This document shows positions 52,134-64,000 of a stretch of 64,000 nt of DNA, piece after piece. The notes beneath the pieces are model-generated. The model was not told where the DNA came from, made no database searches, and saw only the letters and a program-made list of their open reading frames with translations. The DNA is from Adiantum capillus-veneris (lineage: Eukaryota > Streptophyta > Polypodiopsida > Polypodiales > Pteridaceae): positions 91,812,842-91,876,841 of the forward strand of contig CM043953.1 in assembly GCA_014529385.2 (NCBI GenBank), given 5' to 3'. How positions within the stretch are numbered: the stretch's first letter is position 1; every line of letters starts with the position of its first letter. Made by a program: the position numbers and the translations under genes.

Positions 52134-52175
52134 TTCCCCCCTTCCGATTTTAGTGCCCGTCCTCGTGCACTGTTG
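52134..52175 (-). promoter_or_regulatory. Polypurine tract with GAGGACG context
   Basis: The minus strand reads CGAGGACGGGCACTAAAATC and then GGAAGGGGGGAA before the LTR. A GAGGACG sequence shortly before a G-rich polypurine tract is standard at the 3' end of plant Ty3 elements. Confidence 0.65.
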
Positions 52176-52399
52176 AAAAGTGTTTGTGGAGGCTGTGGAA
52201 GGTTTTTGATTGGTTGTTGATGGGCTGATTGTCTTCATTTGGCGTTGAATTTGTTGATGAAATTCAATTTGTTGCAACATCTTGATTGGTCCAAATATGT
52301 CAGTTGTGAGAGATGATGTTGCATTTGTCCGTTGTAAATAGCATAGTGAGGACGCTTCTATTTATTTATGAAAAGTATGTACAAGGGAAGCAGAATGAT

Positions 52400-55300
52400 A
52401 AGGTTCTAAATTAGTGTCTAATACTTGGATGACCAAAGGGAAAAAACCCAGTAGGAAAAAAGTGCCTTTGGGATACGCGCATTATTGGAGTACTTATTAG
52501 CATGGGAAATATTAATAAAGTACTCAAGGGATTATTTGCTGATAGATATAGAATTAAAAAGGCAACAAATATGAAAGGGTAGCATGATGGAACATTGGTT
52601 TGCCTGTTGTAGTCCACGCAAGGTGCATATGGGGAAGCAAAAAAGAGTGTCTAATGCATATGTCCAATGATGGGACATCCTATTTATTCATACATAGAAA
52701 AAAATATTTTGAGGAGTTCTTCAAAATGATGGTGTAGCTATAAAAGCTCATGGCGTGGCTTTGTAAGTTGGCACCCCTTTAAGAATGGTTTTCGTTTGAC
52801 GAGGATATGTGCTCTCATCTTATTGTGCACTATGCGCGAGTGTTGAACTCTACGACACTCCACCAATTGTGAGTTAATAGACTTCGACTCTTATGCTCAT
52901 TTCATCGAGCATGAGCTACATGACTTAGATATGCTCAACTCTTCTAGCTTGAGTGTAGGCCTAATATTAGCACAAAGTTTAATATGACTTAAAGCTTTAG
53001 GACTAATGCTTTGCTTATTTTATGGCTCAGCAGCCCCCGACTCTGAATATACCAAAGAGTGTTTTTTTCACCCTAGCAACTTGACTTTTTACATTCTTGT
53101 GCGTACTACAAACATTTCTTCAGGTAGAAGTAAGCTTGAGTCCTCAAAAAGAGGATTAGTGAAGGACCAAGTTGGCATTGAAGGTTTCTTTTGCCATACC
53201 TGTTTTATCATCTTTGAATCTATGTTCGTGTTGGTTGAGTTGTCCTTCTTTGACTATGAAGACTCCATTATCTGTTTGATTCTCCAATTAGGCATGTTGA
53301 TAGGAGTCTTTGATCTTGTTGTAGGCCTCTGTTGGCTGTTGTCATTTGGATTTCGAATCGAAGCTTTGGAAGACTTAGGAATCCAATTCTTTTAAGGACC
53401 TTTGTAAATCCTTTGTTGACTTTGTTGAGCTCTAGGTCTTGTTGAGCTCTTGAGATCTTCATGCAGATCTGCTATAGTTGTGTTGGCTTGTGGTTGACTG
53501 GTAGCCAAATCTTTGTATACCCTGTGTAAAATCCTTGTTTAAGAGGAAGATTCTTTAAGATCCATCTTTGTTTTGTATCCTCTTGAGAGTTGTGGTAGAC
53601 TTTAGCATCTTTCAATGTTGTTATGTTGTATACGTGCTTCTTAGGTATCCTAGGATATTGTCGAGGTTGATACCTTGTGGGTCTTCTTTCTTGGGAGAGA
53701 CTTGACATTACTTTATATGCTCTAACCTGCGGTTTTGGTACCCATATGTGTCTATTACCTCCATAGTACTCCTGTTATTTTAAGCTCCATTGTGATGCTA
53801 TCCATCCCATGTGTTTGTCTTTCTGTGTTGATTTCCTGTCTTTAATCCAAACCGGATCATTGACTTTGACTAAACTACTCGGAACAACCACTTGCTTGAC
53901 TATCTTTTGCTTTCTTGAGTACTTTGGCTAAAATATCTTTGCTTTTCTGGGTGTCTCCTTAGAGGTTTTAGTTGGGTCAGCACTTGACTTGAAATTTTGA
54001 AATCCAAACTTGCTAGAAGTATTTGATCCATGAGAGTCTTTGATGTAGAGGCCTATGCTGTCACACCTTCTTTGCTAATCGGTGGAAGTTCTACTTTAGC
54101 TTTACCTTTGTCTGCAAAATTTGTCTTTGATTCTTGTGACTTCTGCAACTTTGAATCTAGCATTAACGGTACCTATAAATTTTGTTGGCTACCTCTAGAA
54201 AAAGAGAGTACTATCATTGTATCTTCTTTGTAGGCCTTGTGTTGATCTAACCACTATGTCCAAGGATGACATCTGCAAGCATTTCCTTTGAAGGATTCAC
54301 CTGAAACTTTACCTGTTCTTCATGATTTTGGATGCTAAGGGTAGAAACCATTTCTTCTTGAATTGTAGCCTTACCCATGACTTCTCTATTACCCGGCTTT
54401 CCATGAGTAATCTCGAGAATGCTATAAATGTTGTCTATAACTATATTGCAATTTGCTTCTTTATCTAGTAGAGCATTGCATCTGACACTTGATCCTTTTG
54501 TACTGCTGAGAACTACAGCTATTCTCATTATTGGTTCTATTGAAGATCTTTGTCCTGCTTTTGTCAAGGTCTCGTCTTGATCTAACTGTGTCTGTATGGA
54601 GGGTACCTTGAGACTTTGTTTTTCGATTTGACTTTCATCAGCTGATTTAGCTGGTAATGTCTGGATCTTTGGACTTCTTATTTCTTTCTGATTTTTTGCA
54701 ACCTTGTTCTACTTAACTTATGGCTTTGGTGGCATTCTCTGCTCAATAGCTATCGTGGTTGCCCTTTGCTCTATTTGACCTACACTTCTTGATGGTTGAT
54801 TTAATTTAAGCTCTTTTGAAGTTCTGATTGGTGGAGATGAATCATCTTCAATAAGATCTGCTTTGATATTATTCTCCATTTGAACTGTGCTTGAGGACTT
54901 TGTGTTGTCATCCGCGGGTGACCAGTCTTGGTCTTCATTCTTGGTTGTCTTTGAAGACTACATCTTCATTGAACTCTGTATCTCTAGGACCTTTTGGGCC
55001 ATTGGCATTCCCATTATGATGTTTTCTAGCATGTTTTGTTGTGATCATGTGGAATTGATCTATAATGATATGTGAACTTACTTCAATGGTAGTGGAGATG
55101 ATTTACCAGCATTCTGCTCGTTTCTCTTCAGATATGTCAATGCATTCAGGAGCATCTTCCAGCTGTGGTTGGCCACATATTTTCCAAGCAAAAGGACATG
55201 AGGTTCTTGTCTAGTTGAAAATCTAGCTTTACTTCACTTAAGAGTTTTTCTTCATTTTCACCAACAATGTTGCACTTGATCGTCTCATGATTTCTTTCTG

Positions 55301-57620
55301 TATTGACTTCTTTTGGTTGTGGCAGTGTCCTTTGCTTGAGCTTTATCTGCATTTTCTTTGCTTTGACCACCCGCTTCCGTTGATGTTGACTTGTATGAGT
55401 GTGATAGTGCACTTTTTGTTTGCAATCATTGAGCATTGTCCACCTGCATTTGGATAATCTTTGATCTTAATAGATCCATTGTAATTTCTGGTAGAATCTG
55501 TCTCTTCGGAGGAGATTTTGGTGGTGAAGTTTGTGCAGCTTTCAAGACTTTAGCTTCTATTGACTTTGACTTTTTTGTCACCTCTTTTGGCAGCTTGAGG
55601 GTTTGCATCATCTTCAAATAGTCTTTGACTTCAGTCTTACCATCCATAGGGGTTTGTACAAGGTCATAAACTTGCTGATATTCATTACCCTGTGCATCTA
55701 GATATGCATATGTGAGCTTGATCACATGTAACTATTTGAACACTATTGGATTTGTCGGCTTTTGACTCTGGTTTGTGGAGACCAGCTGAAACTTCTGTCC
55801 TTGATTATCTTCATAAAAGCATTTGTTTGCAGACTCTAATGGAATCTGGTTCAATTGGAAACTTCCAACAACCATATGATCTTTCAATGGTTTCTGCTTT
55901 GAAGGGGTCTGTTGACTAGAGGCTCTAGGGCTTATAACTGGTGTAGTATTTCCAGGTCCATAAACTGAGCTTGATGGATTTATAGCTCCCCCCTTCCTAG
56001 GGTGATCACTGTAGCTTCATTGTAAGAGTTCAAAATTGTTTGGCTCTGGTTTAGTCCCACCTTTTGGGATTGTGAAGGTACACTTTGGATAGCACTGTGG
56101 ATGTTTGGCATCTGTGAACTTTTTGCATAGTTTCCTATGTATCTCCGTGAAACATGACAAATTATTTCCCAATTCAAGCTGTAGATAGCATTATCTTTGC
56201 TTGTCCATCCCATGTGTCTCCTATGATATAAGCTTATGTGGTTTCAGGACCCAAGGCATCATAGATGCTTGACTCTCGTCTATATCTATGATTGTTTTGG
56301 TCAAAGTATATGCTCGTTGGGTTACAACATCGATGCTTGATTTTCGATGGAGGAGAGTTTGGCTCTGAATAGATTTCTGGGTTTACTCGAGTAAACCCTT
56401 CATCTCTCGAGAGAATGGGCTATAATAGATTCTTTCCTCTGAAATGAACCATCCTTTCTGATCTATCATTGGACGCACTTTTATGAGTGTGTGCCTTTCA
56501 AACACTGGTTGATCCTTTTTGTACAGTTTCCCTTTTTGGTCTACATAGTGTGCATATGAATTATGTGTACCATACAATGTTAACAGCATTATGTTTGATG
56601 TATCCCTTATACTTACACACTTGTGGTAGGGATGCAAAATCGTTTGCAAACCTAACAATCTTTTCAACATTCGATGATATCTGGACACCTTGACCAAATT
56701 CATGCAGGAGTTTGTTGTTCAAAGAATCAATTTTAAGCTTTTCAGGTCTCTGTGCATCTTTTTGCTGATTTTGAACTTGCAGTTCTTTTATTAGGTGCTT
56801 CTAAGGTAATGCAGAATCATCCGATTGCATTAAAAATGACGAGTTAAATGCACTTACATCGAGATTCTCATTTTCAATTTTCTTTGTACCTTGCTTGCTG
56901 GCAATTGATGTATCCCTGTTGTCAGGATTTCTTAGACAATCTTCAGAAAAATGTCCACCTTTTCGTCCACAATCTGAGCAATACGCCATGACTGGTGGTA
57001 TTTCATTTGATTCTATCATGTCAACTCTAGCTGAGGAGCTTCTATTTCTGTGCTTGCCAAGTTGTCGGCATCTTTTGTCATCAGAACACTAAGCATCAAG
57101 CTGTAGACTGCTCCATCTTGACCTTTGTATTGTCTTTGATTTGGTTCTCTAATTAGATTGGCTTCAATTGGTTGATCTATTGGATCTTGCAATTCTAGCT
57201 CTCGACTATAGATATGACCACTATAATCCATGTACAATGAATTTGATTGCATATACACTAAATGTATGTTTTGCTGGCTTGTCGAGATTTGTGGATGAAC
57301 ACTTGGGTTGATTTTCTGCACTTCGATCTACACTTCATCTTTGAGCTTGCAATACCTGGCTCCACTGAAGTCTGTGAACATCTCGGAGTTATCTAAATTT
57401 GGCTTTGCTCTGATCAATAAAATCTTGGCTCATGTGCTGCTTTTGCTGCTCATCAAGTATCTATGGCCTTCTGAGTCTGCATATAAGACCTTATCTCCAT
57501 TCTAGCCATATAGTTGTAACATCTGCTCTATTGCACGTGTGCCGATGTTGTCACTGCTATTTCCTTCCTCTGATGTATTTGAATTCTCGGCTCAATTTGA
57601 GTCCATGTTGGCTGCTTCTG
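52400..57620 (-). pseudogene. Degenerate retroelement interior: gag-like, zinc knuckle, protease
   Basis: A minus-strand coding region starts near 57618 and has many stops and frameshifts. The N-terminal 2 kb repeats a Y-x-D-x-x-G-x-x-Y motif at least eight times. A zinc knuckle (CSDCGRKGGHFSEDC, C-x2-C-x5-H-x4-C, one residue longer than usual) lies near 56940-56985. A retropepsin-like segment is at 54247-54567. Between 54246 and 52400 I see basic and aromatic segments (RWILKNLP, KIWLP, HIWVPKPQ) but no RT or integrase. It may be a non-autonomous LTR element or a pararetrovirus-like remnant; RT absence prevents a decision. Confidence 0.45.
54247..54567 (-). pseudogene. Retropepsin-like segment, active site altered
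   Basis: CNALLDKEANCNIV aligns with the L-L-D-T/S-G-A-x-x-N-x-V active-site block of retroelement proteases, and ADVILGHSGW with the D-x-I-L-G-x-x-W flap/second block. The catalytic Asp is kept but T-G is replaced by K-E, so activity is unlikely. Confidence 0.55.
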
Positions 57621-58860
57621 TAAAAAAAACTGTCTCTTAGCAGATTTTGGTATCGGTTAGCAGAATTTCTCCTACTCGATTTTGATTAAACTGCTTTAGC
57701 CAAAGCACTTTTGCAATTGACTACTCTTAGACTCACAAGAGTTTATTAACTCTACTTTGACAGTGTCAGAATTGATCTGGGCCTTTGAAATGATGAAAAT
57801 TTGGGCTCTGAATAGCCTAATTTGCAATCCATCGTGATTTGTGTCTGTTTATGGAAGATCAATTTCCAATGCAATTGCTTGCACTTTCTAGCGTGCAAAA
57901 TTTTGAAATTTATATGTCCCTCAAACGACTTTGAGTTGGTCTTTTTCTCGCTTTTTTATTGATAGGGTTCACTTTGTGCGGTGTAATTTTCTCGGCTTTG
58001 CTTTTTTTGACTTGCTCGTTTTTGTGCTATTTGATCGGTATGCGGCTCTTCCGGCGGTGTGTTTCTTTTGCTTTTCTGCCTCTTTCTGACTCTTTCGACA
58101 ATTTCCTTTTTATTTTTATTAATTTTTTATGAAAAATTGTATTTTCTTTTTTTTAGTTTTTTATAATTTTTTTGGAAAAGTTTTGATTTTTTTAACTTTT
58201 TGTAATTTTTCGATCAATTTTGGATTTTATACAATTTTCTAGGAGCTATTATGATTTTATTTTCTTTTGTGAATTCTTTTTGAATTTGTTCGTGCAATTT
58301 TTGACTTTTTATGAATTTTCTCTAAGGTTTTTATTTTTTATAAGTTTTTGGTGATTTATTTGTGTCATTTTTCATTTTTTATGAGTTTTTGTGAGTTCCT
58401 ATGAATTTTCTCTATTTCTTGTGAATTATTTGTAAATTTTTGGATTTTTTTGGTGAATTTTTTATGAGTTTTTCTATTTTTTGTGATTTTCTAGAGCTTT
58501 TTTTCCTTTTATCTTGTGATTTTTGGCTTTTTTATTGTTTTTTGTAAATTTTAAGGGTTTTTACTTTTCTTTTTTTTTAATCTTGATTTTTTAATTATTT
58601 TTATGTGAGTTTTTAAAACCCTTTTTTCTTTTTTTTTATGAATTTTCTACCTTTTTTATTGTTTTTATGTTTTAAAAGTGTTTTAATTACTAACTAAACT
58701 AATGTTTACCTGGACGGGCTGGCAGTCGTTGACCTGCGGATGATGACAGCAACGGCGGCCGCGGGGGTTTGGCAGTAGCGAGTAGGGTAGAATGTACGGC
58801 AGGGATTCTTGGGTCAGCTGCTTAGCAGGGCAGGATAGCGGGCCAGCGTGGCGAGCTCCC
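57621..58860. other. T-rich low-complexity sequence
   Basis: No gene is supported. From about 57940 to 58690 the plus strand is a run of TTTT-separated words (attttt, gaatttt, tttgtga). It may be the leader and LTR of the minus-strand element ending at 57620, but I found no PBS and no second copy of the 51243 LTR. Confidence 0.35.
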
Positions 58861-58876
58861 TGGGTGCACAGAACGA

Positions 58877-58878
<2 letters not shown>

Positions 58879-58935
<57 letters not shown>
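58879..58935. repeat. (AC)n-(GA)n compound microsatellite
   Basis: About 14 AC units and about 14 GA units side by side in an otherwise GC-rich stretch (58710-59000). Confidence 0.93.
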
Positions 58936-59187
58936 TGCACGCGCTGATTGCGGCAGACAGCGGGGTGCAGCAGCCTGGCGAGCAGCGTACCTAGCAAAGA
59001 GTAAGAGGGTGCGTGTGTGTGGTTTAATAAAAAAACAAAAAGGGAGAGAGAGGGTGGGGTACACGCTGGAGAGAGAGTGAGAGAGTGTAAATAATCGCAA
59101 TTTGAGAGAGAGAAAGAGGGAGTTAGAGAAAGAGTGAGGGGATGAGAGAGAGAGAAAATGAGCGGACATTTGGGAGGAGACAGAGTA

Positions 59188-59188
<1 letters not shown>

Positions 59189-59272
<84 letters not shown>
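59189..59272. repeat. (GA)n microsatellite
   Basis: About 40 GA units with one C interruption near 59253; the wider 59040-59190 is also GA-rich. Confidence 0.93.
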
Positions 59273-59844
59273 GAGTGTCTTTTGGGGTGGGTTCACCCGT
59301 AGAGAGAAGAAGAAGAAGAATATTTTAATGTCGACGAAAACTATCCCAACAGACCGTAAAGATCTATCCATCGAAAAGGAAATTTTTTGTGCTGCAAGCC
59401 ACGGGCGTCGAGCTCGTAAACTATTTTACATATTATTATATTTTCAATTGTGCAGAAATGCCAAAAATAGGCCAAAAATTAGTCGAAACACTAAAAAATC
59501 ACTCGAAAATCCAAAAAATCGACATAAAATCCCAAAAATTGCCAAAAAAAAAAATTAAAATCCACAAAAATCTAAGAATCTCTGAAAATCATCGGCAATC
59601 ACAATCAAACACTTTCAACATGCAAAAGCACACCAAAAGTAGCAGTTTTTACCAAAAAAAAGCCAAATTCGACAAAATCATCAACCCGCCCCCCGAAAAT
59701 AGTAAAACACTCAAAATTTGGCAAACAAAAGCCCAAATGCGCTTGAAATCAAGCCGTAAATAGAAGAACTCTTTTTGTGTTACTCGCTATCCGGTTTTTT
59801 GTTCAATGTTGATAATGTTTTAAATGAAAATTCCTCAATGATGC
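59273..59844. other. A-rich sequence with AAAAATC words
   Basis: No gene is supported. Short repeats of (c)caaaaat and aaaaatcc dominate 59455-59580. The plus-strand ORFs here are Lys/Asn/Ile-rich low-complexity frames. Confidence 0.35.
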
Positions 59845-60570
59845 ATGCTTCTCTCTACTTCTCTCACTCCAAAACCCACAAATGTTGCTAATAAGGTAAA
59901 AATGGAAAACAAAGATGTGTTCCTACATGATTTGATACCAGGGTTATTATTGACACGTGTTGTGCAACATGGCATAGACGTGGTTGTAGGTAGTAAGCCT
60001 GTAAGTAAACCACCCTACAAAATGAATCATTTGGAGGTTGCTGAGGTGGAATGTTAGCTTGCTGACTATCTCAGTAGAGAGTTTATCCAACCTAGTTCTT
60101 CACCATGAGCCTCTCCCATCTTGTCGGTGAAGAAAAAGGATGGTATTATGTGCATGTATTATCATGGACTAAACGCGGTTATTGTTAAGAACAAGTATAC
60201 GTTTGCTAAGAGTGGATGAGTTATTTGATAAGCTCCCCCATGCTTGTATATTTACAAAGCTAGACTTGCAGTCAGGGTATCATCAAGTATGCATTAGACT
60301 TGTTGATATACCCAAAACTGCTTTTTGAACAAGGTTTGGACACTATGAGTTTTTGGTTATGCCCTTTGAGTTGACCAAGACACTAGCAACTTTCATGATG
60401 CTTATGGATACCATATGTTGACCAAGTCTTTTATCGTTTTCCTCGATGACATTCTAGTGTATAGCGCCTCTGAGGAAGAACACATCCAATATCTGAGGAA
60501 GAACACATTCTAGTGTATAGCGCCTCTGAGGAAGAACACATCCAATATCTGAAGCAGGGAAGGTAGTTTC
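59845..60570 (+). pseudogene. Ty3 RT N-terminal fragment, heavily mutated
   Basis: The frame resembles the RT fragment at 62200-62760: HGIDVVVGSKPVSKPPYKMN (the conserved N-terminal RT lead-in), then SREFIQP, then after stops [10 protein letters not shown] and GHYEFLVMPFELT. The catalytic DD region reads SSMTF, so it is dead. A 46-base direct duplication (ATTCTAGTGTATAGC...) occurs at about 60450-60553. Confidence 0.65.
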
Positions 60571-60641
60571 AAATTGTTATTATCCAACCATGTTGAAGAT
60601 AAGGTATCTTCTATTCTCTTCCTAGCACAACAAACACCGCC

Positions 60642-61240
60642 ATGGATTCAGATGTTAATATGAATCATGCATTTGATTTTGAGCACTCTATGCCAAATCC
60701 ACCTGATGTTGCCCTACGATCGGATGCACTCATGGAGGGTACCCGTGCGACACTAGGTGTGGATGATAGCTATGAATTTCTTGATATAAAAGAGTTTCGG
60801 GCCATGCAAACACGTACGTTTGTGATGGAGAAATTTGCATCTTTGAATGACAATGTTACTAAATTATCAAACTTAGTAGTGCAATATATGCAACAATAGG
60901 CCAAGGGCTCTGCTGATACACATATATAGAGAAAGGCTCCAATCAAGGACATGTCCCCCCTCCAAAATCTCTGCACTCTTTCACCCAAAAACAGGTGGAT
61001 GATTTGTTGAAAAGTACAAAACCACCGACTTTTATGGGAGAGGAAAGAGAACACAATAGAGATGCAATGAGTATATTCCTCAATAAGTGGGATGGGATTC
61101 ATGATCTGCGATGCACTCCAAATGCAGTCAAGGCACTGCAAATTTTGACATTAGAAGGCAAGGCCTATAAATGGTGGATGTCTCTCAAGGAGAAGGACAT
61201 CATGCCATAAACTTGGGAAGCTTTTGAGGCTGTATTTAGA
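60642..61240 (+). pseudogene. Ty3 gag fragment
   Basis: MDSDVNMNHAFDF opens a possible start, with a stop at 60899. KPPTFMGEE, FLNKWDGIHDL and YKWWMSLKEK (A-x-x-WW-x-x-L) then give the capsid-type block of Ty3 Gag. It is interrupted by stops at 60899 and 61210. Confidence 0.6.
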
Positions 61241-61304
61241 AAAAAATTGTTGCCCACAAATGAAGTAGACAAAAATTGGTCTGCTTGGGATAAGTGTTCT
61301 ATGT

Positions 61305-62160
61305 GTGTCTAGATGTCCTCTCTCCACTGAAAAGTTTGAGAATGCTAAAAAAGAAAAACTTTGTTCTACATGTTTAGAGAGTGGGCATGGCAAAAAGGAT
61401 TGTCCTAAGGGGAAATCTGCTACCCAAGAAAAAGAGTGGGCAATGCACATGGTGCAACAGTTGTTTCTTGAGTCCTCCTCTCATTTCTCCAATGTGGAGG
61501 TAACACACACCAAAGTGGTGCATGAATGCTGTATCACGGATTCCATAGGTCCACATGAGTTGGTGCATATGCATGGGTCCATGCAAGGACACAAGGTGCG
61601 GATCTTGGTGGATGATGGTGCTTCACACAATTTCATTAACTATACATTAGTGAAATGGCTCATGTTGCCTCAGGCTTTGAGTTCCACCATTACAAGGTAG
61701 TGATGATGACCGACCATGATGCGGAGGTTTGGGACACTCAAGTGAGAGATGTGCCATTCAAAATTCAAGGGTATCACACATCCTTGAACTTCTAGGTTAT
61801 GAATATGGAGTGGGTAGATGTGGTACTGGGTAGAGAGTGGTTACATAGTCTAGGACTAGCACTTAAGCATAGATATGAGCACAACAAAGTAATGTTCAAA
61901 TCCAATGGCATGCACGTGCTACTGTTGGGAGAGAAGGATGCTCCTTCTTCACCACTCATTTGTACAACTGATCTTATGAAGCTCACTTCTAGCAATGAAA
62001 TAGAAGAAGTTTTCTTGTGTTACTCCAGGTGTCATTCTCTTTCTAATGTAGATCATGTTTTATTTGACAATTCCTCAACGCCACATGCTTCTCTCTCTTC
62101 TATTCCATCTACAACTACTTCTCTCTCTCCCCTAAACAAGCAAATGTTGCTAACAATTTA
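61305..62160 (+). pseudogene. Ty3 zinc knuckle and protease
   Basis: CSTCLESGHGKKDC is a CCHC knuckle (C-x2-C-x4-H-x4-C). HKVRILVDDGASHNFINY is the protease active site (D-D-G-A instead of D-S/T-G-A), followed after frame changes by VDVVLGREWLHSLG (second block). The two frames (61305-61700 and 61799-62161) are separated by a shift and a stop. Confidence 0.72.
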
Positions 62161-62199
62161 AAGAAATTATTAACAAAATATAAAGATGTTTTTCCACAC

Positions 62200-62760
62200 G
62201 ATTTACCACCAAGGTTATCGCTGACATGGGCCATCCAGCATGGCATAGACATGGTTACAGGCAGTAAACCCGTTAATAACCACCCTACAGAATGAGCCAT
62301 TCTAAGGTTGTTGAGGTGGAACATCAGCTTACTTACTATCTCAGCAGAGGTTTTATACAACCTAATTCCTCACCATGGGCTTCTCAAATTTTATTGGTGA
62401 AGAAAAAGAACGGTAACATGCACATGTGCGTAGACTATCGAGGATTGAATGCGGTAACTGTTAAGAACAAGTATCCTTTACCAAGAGTGGATGAGCTATT
62501 TGATAAGCTCACTCATGCTCGTATATTTACAATGATAGACTTACGATCAGGGCATCATCAAGTACGCATAAGACTTGCGAATATACCCAAGATTGCATTT
62601 CGAGGACATTATGAGTTTTTGGCTATGCCATTTGGGTTGACTAATGCACCAGCTACTTTCATGACACTGATGGATAGTGTCTTGAGACCATACCTGGGTA
62701 AGTTTTTTATTATTTTCGTCGAAGAAATTTTTGTGTATAATGCTTATGAAGAAGCACATC
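62200..62760 (+). pseudogene. Ty3 RT fragment with catalytic DD changed to EE
   Basis: The frame at 62292 runs through [46 protein letters not shown] and [19 protein letters not shown] to [11 protein letters not shown]. The last should be the Y/F-x-D-D catalytic block; both Asp are Glu (62721-62726). At about 62768 it fuses in frame to a second copy of the protease region. Confidence 0.72.
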
Positions 62761-62767
62761 TACAACA

Positions 62768-62981
62768 TCTCAATGTGGAGGTAAGACACACGGAAGTGGT
62801 GCATGAATGTTGTATCACGACTTCCATGTGGCAGCCAACCTACGGTCCACATGAGCTGGTGCGTATGCATGGGCCCATCCACGGGCACAAGGTGCAGATA
62901 TTGGTGGACAATGGTGCTTCACACAATTTATTAACTACACGTCAGTGAAACGACTCAAGCTGCCTCAGGCTCCGAGTTGTA
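62768..62981 (+). pseudogene. Duplicated protease segment fused to RT
   Basis: [19 protein letters not shown] and [15 protein letters not shown] repeat 61489-61640 ([31 protein letters not shown]). The sequence therefore jumps from RT back to the knuckle/protease region, as in template switching. Confidence 0.7.
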
Positions 62982-64000
62982 AACGAGAATGTCGGGAAGG
63001 AAAATAATAACAAACTTGCCTAGATTTGGTCTCAAGACACTATTCATGAGTGTCATGAAAGTAGCTAGTGCATTGGTCAACCCAAAGGGCATAATAAAAA
63101 AACTCATAATGTCCAAACCATGTTAGGAATGCAGTCTTGTGTATATCCACAAGTCTTATGCGTACTTGATGATACCCTGATCATAAGTCTACCTTTGTAA
63201 AGATACGGGAGTGAGTGAGCTTATCAAATAGCTCATCCGCTCTTGGTAAAGGGTACTTGTTCTTAATAGTTACCGCATCCAATCCTCAATAGTCTATGCA
63301 CATGCGCATGCTACCGTCTTTTGTCTTCACCAATAAAATTGGAGAAGCCCATGGTGAGGAGCTCGGTTGTATAAAGTTGTGTTAAGATAGTTAGCAAGTT
63401 GACGTTCCACCTCAGCAGCCTCATTTTGTAGGGTGGTTTACTGACTGGTTTACTGCCTCCAACCACATCTATGCCATGCTGTACACCTCATGTCGGCGGT
63501 AACCCTGGTGGTAAATCACGGGGAAAAACACCTTTATATTTCGTTAATAATTTCTTTTAAATTGTTAGCAAAATTTTCTTGTTTAGGAGAGAGAGAAGTA
63601 GCTATAGATGGAATAGAGAAGAGAGAAGCATGCGGTGTTGAGGAATTGTCAAATAAACCATGATCTTCATTAGAAAGAAAATGACACCTGGAGTAACACA
63701 GAAAAATTCTTCTATTTCATTATTAGAAGTGAGCTTCATAAGCTCTGGTGTACAAATGAGTGGTGAAGAAGGCACATCCTTCTCTCCCAATAGCAACACA
63801 TGCCATTGGATTTGAACATTAAGCTGTTGTGCTCATAGCTATGCTTAAGTGCTGGTGCTAGACTATGTAACCATGCTCTACCTAGTATCACATCTATCTG
63901 TTCTATATTCATAACCTGGAAGTCCAAGGATGTGTGACACCCTTGAATTTCCAATGGCACATCTCTCACTTGAGTGTCCCACACCTCGGCATCATGGCTG
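62982..64000 (-). pseudogene. Inverted copy of Ty3 protease-RT region
   Basis: The minus strand repeats 61720-62720 of the plus strand: WDTQVRDVPLEIQGCHTSL, VDVILGRAWLHSLA-like, KSNGM, then RT up to [16 protein letters not shown] and a broken catalytic block (LPDILVYN). The join with the plus-strand copy is near 62981. The copy continues past the window end. Confidence 0.72.

Noticed and set aside
53006-53395. Plus-strand 129-aa ORF
   Set aside because: It is antisense to the degenerate minus-strand retroelement ORF and shows no domain.
52400-57620. Endogenous pararetrovirus
   Set aside because: The knuckle/protease order would allow it, but I see no RT, movement-protein or coat signature, and LTR-element end features (polypurine tract, LTR-like flank) are present.

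Overview
The window looks like repeat-dense nuclear DNA of a land plant with a large genome. The plant signals are a Ty3/gypsy chromovirus primed by initiator-Met tRNA, a Tat/Ogre-type primer-binding site, a CACTA end beside a Ptta/En/Spm transposase gene with short GT-AG introns, and long CT, GT and poly-C tracts. A seed-free plant such as a fern would fit the Penelope-like elements, but that is inference. I found no ordinary host gene, rRNA or convincing tRNA: nearly everything recognisable is mobile-element sequence, mostly broken.

Layout. 1-14339: a minus-strand LTR element with a coiled-coil ORF and a Tat/Ogre-type PBS, into which an almost intact 8.8 kb Ty3 chromovirus (2968-11770, 5-bp target duplication, nearly identical LTRs) is nested. 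14340-22976: a second copy of the coiled-coil element's C-terminal domain, split by an insertion of about 8.2 kb with imperfect inverted ends. That insertion is full of CT tracts and carries a LINE 3' fragment. 26000-28766: simple sequence followed by the 3' half of a CACTA element.

28925-50030 is the most unusual part. It holds three minus-strand retroelements related to Penelope-like elements (PLEs). Each has a long ORF1 that I cannot assign to a family, followed by an RT ORF. Two of them show partial copy, ORF1, RT, direct repeat (pseudo-LTR organisation), and unit ends repeatedly abut (GT)n/(AC)n tracts. The RT signatures are scattered: an N-terminal CxC segment in copies 2 and 3, DK/KIHK in copy 1, motif A in copy 3, and the MGxSxSP and YMDD motifs in the partial copy beside copy 2.

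50356-52133: a Tat-type RNase H/integrase fragment and an LTR. 52134-57620: a degenerate minus-strand LTR-element interior with a zinc knuckle, a retropepsin-like segment and a repeated Y-x-D-x-x-G-x-x-Y motif, but no visible RT. 57620-59780: AT-rich and microsatellite sequence. 59845-64000: shuffled Ty3 gag/protease/RT fragments ending in a large inverted duplication.

Only the chromovirus looks recently active. Its domains work together as one retrotransposition cycle, except that the chromodomain is out of frame with pol.
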